Of a DNA stretch of 64,000 nt, positions 60,563 through 64,000 are shown one piece after another. The stretch spans positions 310,001-374,000 of the forward strand of contig JADFCQ010000005.1 of the NCBI GenBank assembly GCA_015223225.1. Direction: 5' to 3'. The notes beneath the pieces were generated by a model. It was not told the DNA's origin. It saw nothing but the letters and a program-made list of their open reading frames with translations, and ran no database searches. The DNA comes from Acetobacteraceae bacterium H6797 (GTDB lineage: Bacteria; Pseudomonadota; Alphaproteobacteria; Acetobacterales; Acetobacteraceae). A program made the position numbers and the translations under genes. Position 1 is the stretch's first letter. Every line of letters begins with the position of its first letter.

Positions 60563-61510
60563 TCAGCTGAAGAGAAGCGCGGAAAGCTTGCGCCGGGCTG
60601 CGAGCGTTGCCGGATCGGCATTGCCCCAGGCCTCGAAGAACTTCAGCAACTGCTTGCGGGCAGCGCCCTCGTTCCAGGCGCGATCGCGCTTGATGGCCTC
60701 GAGCAGCACCTCGGCGGCCTTGGCGCGGTCTTCCATCGCGTTGAAGGCGACGGCCAGCTCGATCCGCGCTTCGTGGTCGTCCGGATTGGCGGCGATGCGG
60801 TCCTCGAAAACGCCCGTCAGTTCGCGCGCCTTGCGGCCCTGTTCGGCCAGCTCGATGGCGCTGCGCACGCCTACGATCTCGGCATGCTCGCGGATTTTCT
60901 CCGGCACACCCTCGATCACCTGCTTGGCCTGCTCTTCCTCGCCGAGGGCGAGCAGCGCCCGGGCGATGCCGGCATAGGCCTCGGCATTCTCTGGCTCGGC
61001 CTGGACCAGCTCACCGAAGACCTGGATGGCGCCGGCATGGTCGCCGTCCTCCACGAGTTGCTTGGCCTCGGCCAGCAGATCGGCGGTCGGCATCTGGCCG
61101 CCCGCGGCCTTGAGCAGGGCCTCGACGAATTTCTTCACTTCCGATTCGGGCAGGGCGCCCTGGAAGAGGTCGAGAATCTGCCCCTGCCAGAAGGCGACGA
61201 CCGTCGGCACCGACTGCAGCGGCAGCCCCATCTGCGAGAGCTGCTGCACCAGCGCGCGGTTCTGGTCGATGTCGATCTTGACCAGGCGCACCCGGCCGCC
61301 GGCCGCCCGGGTGACCTTCTCGAGCGCGGGCGTCAGCGTCTTGCAGGGGCCGCACCAGGTCGCCCAGAAATCAACCAGGACCGGCACTTCGCGCGAGGCC
61401 TGGATGACGTCCTGCATGAAAGTCTGCTGGTTGCCGTCCATGACCGGGTCGGGGCCCGCGCCATTCGGGGCGGCGCCATTCTGGCGGGAGGGGTCGAAAA
61501 TCACATCCAT
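60563..61510 (-). CDS. ybbN: Thioredoxin-like co-chaperone YbbN (CnoX)
   Basis: A 315-residue protein with an N-terminal thioredoxin domain (residues about 25-135) and a C-terminal TPR-like region. The active site is WATWCGPCKTLTP. E. coli YbbN lacks the CXXC Cys pair, while alphaproteobacterial relatives such as this keep CGPC, so redox activity is likely. The C-terminal part has ELVQAEPENAEAYAGIARALLALG and NPDDHEARIELAVAFNAM repeats. It cooperates with GroEL and DnaK against oxidative damage in E. coli. The ATG at 61510 is preferred; an upstream ATG at 61546 is possible. Confidence 0.93.
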   Translation of the reverse strand: MDVIFDPSRQNGAAPNGAGPDPVMDGNQQTFMQDVIQASREVPVLVDFWATWCGPCKTLTPALEKVTRAAGGRVRLVKIDIDQNRALVQQLSQMGLPLQSVPTVVAFWQGQILDLFQGALPESEVKKFVEALLKAAGGQMPTADLLAEAKQLVEDGDHAGAIQVFGELVQAEPENAEAYAGIARALLALGEEEQAKQVIEGVPEKIREHAEIVGVRSAIELAEQGRKARELTGVFEDRIAANPDDHEARIELAVAFNAMEDRAKAAEVLLEAIKRDRAWNEGAARKQLLKFFEAWGNADPATLAARRKLSALLFS

Positions 61511-61622
61511 GGTCGCACTGCCGCTCAATGTCGTTTCTCGCCGCATAGATGCGCTCTCGCGCGCCGGAAGCAAGCGGGTAAGCGCCGGAAAAGGCGATTT
61601 CCCGCCCCTTCTCGGCCTCTTA

Positions 61623-61937
61623 TCATGCGTGGGGCGGCTGCCCCTTGGAGACTGAAACCCCGCCATCGACCGCCACATTGGCGCCGGTCATGAAGCTCGC
61701 ATACTCGCTGGCCAGAAAGGCGATGACGGCCGCGACCTCCTGCGGCTCGCAGACCCGGCCCAGGGGGATGCGCTCGGCGAATTTCGCCAGCAGCTCCTCG
61801 TGGTCCATCATGTCCTCGGTCATGCCCGTACGGGTCAGGCTGGGGCAGACGGCATTCACGCGGATACCCTTGCGGCCGAGGTCGAGCGCCAGCGCGCGGG
61901 TGAGGTTCACGACCGCACCCTTGCATGAACGCCTGCC
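61623..61937 (-). pseudogene. 3' remnant of an SDR-family oxidoreductase gene
   Basis: The minus-strand frame ending at 61623 encodes about 100 residues that match the C-terminal half of an SDR, from the catalytic Lys onward: KGAVVNLTRALALDLGRKGIRVNAVCPSLTRTGM, then EPQEVAAVIAFLASEYASFMTGANVAVDGGVSV. The residues before Lys (RRS-C-K) do not continue the expected YSASK, and no N-terminal half or glycine-rich cofactor motif is present upstream; homology ends at about 61937. So the gene lost its 5' half, and YbaK/ProX begins 51 bp beyond the break. Confidence 0.75.
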
Positions 61938-61988
61938 GCCGCACTTCACGGGCTGACGCGCCTGCGGCGGCCGATTAGGTTGCGCGCC

Positions 61989-62564
61989 ATGACCGTTGCC
62001 CTCGCTTCCCATGACGACCTCCCCACGCTTCTCGCCGATGGCCGCGCGCCCGAGACACGCGAAGGGCTCATCGACCGGCTGACGGCCCTCGGCATCGAGA
62101 CGCGCACGGTGGAGCATGAGGCGGCCTTCACGGTGGAGGCCAGCCAGCATCTCCATCGCGACCTGCCGGGCATTCACGTCAAGAACCTCTTCCTCAAGCC
62201 CAAATTCCCAGGCCCCTTCCTGCTGCTGGTGCTGGAGGCGCATCGGAAGGTTTCGGTGAACGCGCTTACGCGCTCGCTCGGCATCCCGCGCACGAGCTTC
62301 GCCTCGCCGGCGGATCTCATGCTGCAACTCGGCGTGACGCCGGGCTCGGTTACGCCCTTCGCCATGGTCAATGCCGCGCCCGGCAGCGTGACCGTGGCGC
62401 TCGACCCGATGCTGGTGGAGGAGGGGGCGATCATCCAGGCGCATCCGCTGGTGAATACGGCCAGCACCATGATCGCCTCCGCCGACATGCTGCGCTTCCT
62501 GCGCGGGCTCGGCCATGAGCCGCTGGTGCTGAGCCCCGAGGTGATGGCGCCGCCGGCCGCCTGA
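61989..62564 (+). CDS. YbaK/ProX-type aminoacyl-tRNA editing protein (prolyl-tRNA synthetase-associated domain)
   Basis: A 191-residue member of the YbaK/ProX superfamily: IETRTVEHEAAFTVEASQHLHRDLPGIHVKNLFLKPK with the substrate-binding Lys, then SFASPADLMLQLGVTPGSVTPFAMVN. It is the ProX type, which deacylates mischarged Ala-tRNA(Pro), and matches prolyl-tRNA synthetase-associated proteins. The ATG at 61989 follows the decayed SDR fragment on the other strand. It is followed by the metal-uptake genes on the same strand, 70 bp later. Confidence 0.92.
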   Translation: MTVALASHDDLPTLLADGRAPETREGLIDRLTALGIETRTVEHEAAFTVEASQHLHRDLPGIHVKNLFLKPKFPGPFLLLVLEAHRKVSVNALTRSLGIPRTSFASPADLMLQLGVTPGSVTPFAMVNAAPGSVTVALDPMLVEEGAIIQAHPLVNTASTMIASADMLRFLRGLGHEPLVLSPEVMAPPAA

Positions 62565-62571
62565 TCGGCAA

Positions 62572-62588
62572 TTGCGAAGCGATCGCAA
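62572..62588. promoter_or_regulatory. Palindrome upstream of the binding-protein gene
   Basis: TTGCGA-AGCGA-TCGCAA is a perfect 6-5-6 inverted repeat 46 bp before the ABC binding-protein start at 62635. It might be an operator for a metal regulator; evidence is symmetry and position. Confidence 0.35.
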
Positions 62589-62634
62589 CAGGGCTAAGCC
62601 ACTCGCCTGAGCGAGCGAGGAGCTGAGCCCGTCT

Positions 62635-63783
62635 ATGTCGGCCGATAGAGACCCGACCCTTTCCGGCCGCCGTGCCCTTCTCGCCGGTGCCGCTGCGCTG
62701 CTCGCTGCCCCTGTGGTCGCCCCGGTGGTCGCCAGAGCGCAGCAGTCGATCACCGTCACCGACCTGCTCGGCCGCGTGGTGACGGTGCCGCGTCCGGCGA
62801 GGCGGGTGGTGCTGCTCCAGGGCCGCCATATCGCCGTGCTCAATCTGCTGCTGCCCGACCCGGCCGCGGTGCTGGTGGGCTGGAGCGACGATTGGAAGGT
62901 CGGCGCGGTGGACGAGATGCGCGCCTATGCCGCCCGTTTCCCCGCGCTGAACGCCACGCCCGTCATCGCCAAGATGCAGTCCAATATCGATGGCGAGAAG
63001 CTGCTGACGCTCCAGCCCGATCTCGTCGTCTTCAGCCGGAGCGATGCCTCGCGCGACGGCCAGCGGCTGTTTCCGCTGCTGGAGGCGGGCGGCATCCCCG
63101 CCGTCACCATCGACTTCTTCCTCAACCCGCTGCGCGACACCGTCCCGAGCCTGCGCATCCTGGGCAAGCTGCTGGGGCGCGACGAACAGGCCGAAGCGCT
63201 CATCGCCTTTCATCAGCGGCGGCTCTCGCTGATCGAGGATGCGATGCGCGGGTTGGAGGAGGCGCAGCGCCCCTGGGTGATGATGCATGCCCATGCCGGC
63301 GGCACGCCCTGCTGCTTCTCGCCGGGGCGGGGCACGCTCGATGCCTTCATCGAACTCGCGGGCGGGCGCAATCTCGGCGCCCTGCGCATCGCCACGCCCA
63401 CCGGCCAACTCAGCCTGGAATATGTGCTCACGGCGCAGCCCGAGGTCTATGTGGCCACCGGCGGCTCCTATAACGGGCGCGGCGGCGTGGAGATGGGCGC
63501 CGGGATCGCCGAGGCGGCGTCCAGGGCCAGCCTGCGCCGCGTGATCCATGAGCAGAAGCTCGACGACCTCCCGGCCGTGGAGAGGGGCAGGGCCTATGGG
63601 CTCTGGCACGGCTGCAACGACAGCCCGGCGCATGTGCTCGCAATCGAGGCCCTGGCGAGCTGGATTCAGCCCAACCGCACCTCGGGGCTGGACCCGGCGG
63701 CATCGCTCGCCGAGCTGAACCAGCGCTTCGCCGCCGTGCCGATGAGCGGCACCTATTGGGTTTCGGCCGTCCGCCCGGGGTGA
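62635..63783 (+). CDS. Periplasmic substrate-binding protein of a metal/siderophore ABC transporter (Tat signal)
   Basis: A 382-residue cluster A-II binding protein. The N terminus has a Tat-type signal: LSGRRALLAGAAALLAAPVV at residues about 9-28, cleaved near ARAQQ. The mature domain VTDLLGRVVTVPRPARRVVLLQGRHIAVLNLLLPD is of the BtuF/FhuD type, and LLTLQPDLVVFS and a GQLSLEYVLTAQPEVYVATGG block are typical. It would deliver a siderophore, cobalamin or metal chelate to an ABC importer not encoded here. It lies immediately upstream of a TonB-dependent receptor, consistent with uptake of one ligand by both. Confidence 0.88.
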   Translation: MSADRDPTLSGRRALLAGAAALLAAPVVAPVVARAQQSITVTDLLGRVVTVPRPARRVVLLQGRHIAVLNLLLPDPAAVLVGWSDDWKVGAVDEMRAYAARFPALNATPVIAKMQSNIDGEKLLTLQPDLVVFSRSDASRDGQRLFPLLEAGGIPAVTIDFFLNPLRDTVPSLRILGKLLGRDEQAEALIAFHQRRLSLIEDAMRGLEEAQRPWVMMHAHAGGTPCCFSPGRGTLDAFIELAGGRNLGALRIATPTGQLSLEYVLTAQPEVYVATGGSYNGRGGVEMGAGIAEAASRASLRRVIHEQKLDDLPAVERGRAYGLWHGCNDSPAHVLAIEALASWIQPNRTSGLDPAASLAELNQRFAAVPMSGTYWVSAVRPG

Positions 63784-63809
63784 GGGCTGGCCCGGTGCCT
63801 TACCGTCTT

Positions 63810-63828
63810 GCAATTGATTATCAATCGC
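63810..63828. promoter_or_regulatory. Fur-like palindrome upstream of the TonB-dependent receptor
   Basis: GCAATTGATTATCAATCGC is a 19-bp palindrome with the perfect core ATTGAT-T-ATCAAT and one mismatched pair outside it; GATTATCA resembles the centre of Fur boxes. It lies 44 bp before the receptor start at 63873. An iron regulator binding here is likely but unproven. Confidence 0.6.
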
Positions 63829-63872
63829 TATAGCGACGCTTCGTCACGTTCCGTTGCCGAGGAAACCTGCCG

Positions 63873-64000
63873 ATGCGTCGATTTGCCCTTTTGGGAACGG
63901 CCTCCTGCGGTCTGATGCTGGCCGCGAGCCTCCAGGTGGCCGCGCAGACCGCCACGCCGGAGGCGGGCACGGCCGCCGTCCTGCCCGAGATCGGCATCGA
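63873..64000 (+). CDS. TonB-dependent receptor, N-terminal start only (3' end outside window)
   Basis: The ATG at 63873 opens a frame of 42 codons to the window end. The first 25 residues form a signal peptide (MRRFALLGTASCGLMLAA and on, cleaved after VAAQ). The mature N terminus ATPEAGTAAVLPEIGI resembles the start of TonB-dependent receptors, whose plug domain typically begins LPEIxV. The binding-protein gene upstream and the Fur-like palindrome 44 bp before the ATG support a metal or siderophore receptor. The plug and barrel are beyond the window. Confidence 0.7.
   Translation, partial: MRRFALLGTASCGLMLAASLQVAAQTATPEAGTAAVLPEIGI

Noticed and set aside
61938..62843. Upstream continuation of the SDR frame (406 codons in all on the minus strand)
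   Set aside because: Only the last 100 or so codons match SDRs; the rest is antisense to the YbaK/ProX and binding-protein genes.
1..64000. CRISPR arrays, rRNA or tRNA genes, riboswitches
   Set aside because: Intergenic regions were read for direct repeats, T-loop sequences and known leader motifs; none was convincing. A covariance-model search would be decisive and could not be run.

Overview
The window is a stretch of high-GC chromosome with tightly packed genes, many ATGA/TGATG stop-start overlaps and some GTG and TTG starts. Gene content points to an alphaproteobacterium, most likely Acetobacteraceae (Roseomonas-like). The clues are an ATP12-type chaperone, a solitary Bug/TctC periplasmic protein, an OpgH glucosyltransferase, a CTC-type L25, an alphaproteobacterial HNH protein, MutL with the endonuclease motif and a Zur box of the alphaproteobacterial form. 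The genus is inference. No rRNA, tRNA, CRISPR array, prophage or complete insertion sequence was seen.

Layout. 1-6216: housekeeping (3' end of pgi, mutL, rplY/ctc, pth, a small hypothetical, ychF, a ModE-type HTH protein). 6217-14421: catabolic cluster for CoA-dependent aerobic degradation of an aromatic acid, best fitting 2-aminobenzoate (anthranilate): a monooxygenase/reductase flavoprotein on the minus strand, and, divergently, SDR, MarR regulator, enoyl-CoA hydratase, acyl-CoA dehydrogenase, aryl-CoA ligase, hot-dog thioesterase and RidA. 14405-16545: divergent EpmA-like/EpmB-like pair for lysine modification of EF-P. 16636-25189: lipoprotein, cupin, cyclopropane synthase, GluQ, esterase, HNH protein, a small acyl-carrier-like protein followed by a roughly 169-bp palindromic MITE-like element, an amine oxidoreductase, ArfB, DedA and a receiver protein. 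25322-34029: a giant AsmA/YhdP-like protein divergent from glnE, then bcp, nudix, DUF3237 and a Bug protein. 34316-39437: orphan CoxL-type molybdoenzyme subunit, HAD phosphatase, GGDEF protein, glycosyltransferase. 38469-44059 reads as one minus-strand operon (RluC, AsmA, ATP12, acylphosphatase, glycosyltransferase).

44307-55050: IlvD/Edd-type dehydratase, ZnuA behind a perfect Zur box, a zinc-ribbon protein, then a phospholipid operon (psd, pssA, CX5R phosphatase) running into hutI, a KstD-like flavoprotein and OpgH. 55156-61510: a very acidic small protein with a strong terminator, small membrane proteins, an ABC exporter, and an operon of YbbN-type thioredoxin, Lon-N-domain protein, UPF0434, DUF971 and a GT21-like glycosyltransferase. 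61623-64000: the 3' remnant of an SDR gene, a YbaK/ProX editing protein and a metal or siderophore uptake pair (Tat-exported binding protein, start of a TonB-dependent receptor), each preceded by a palindrome.

The most interesting items are the anthranilyl-CoA cluster with its RidA gene and palindromic operator candidate, the MITE-like palindrome at 22162-22330, the Zur-controlled znuA, the PTP-like phosphatase coupled to phospholipid synthesis (a possible PGP phosphatase), and the acidic 105-residue protein.
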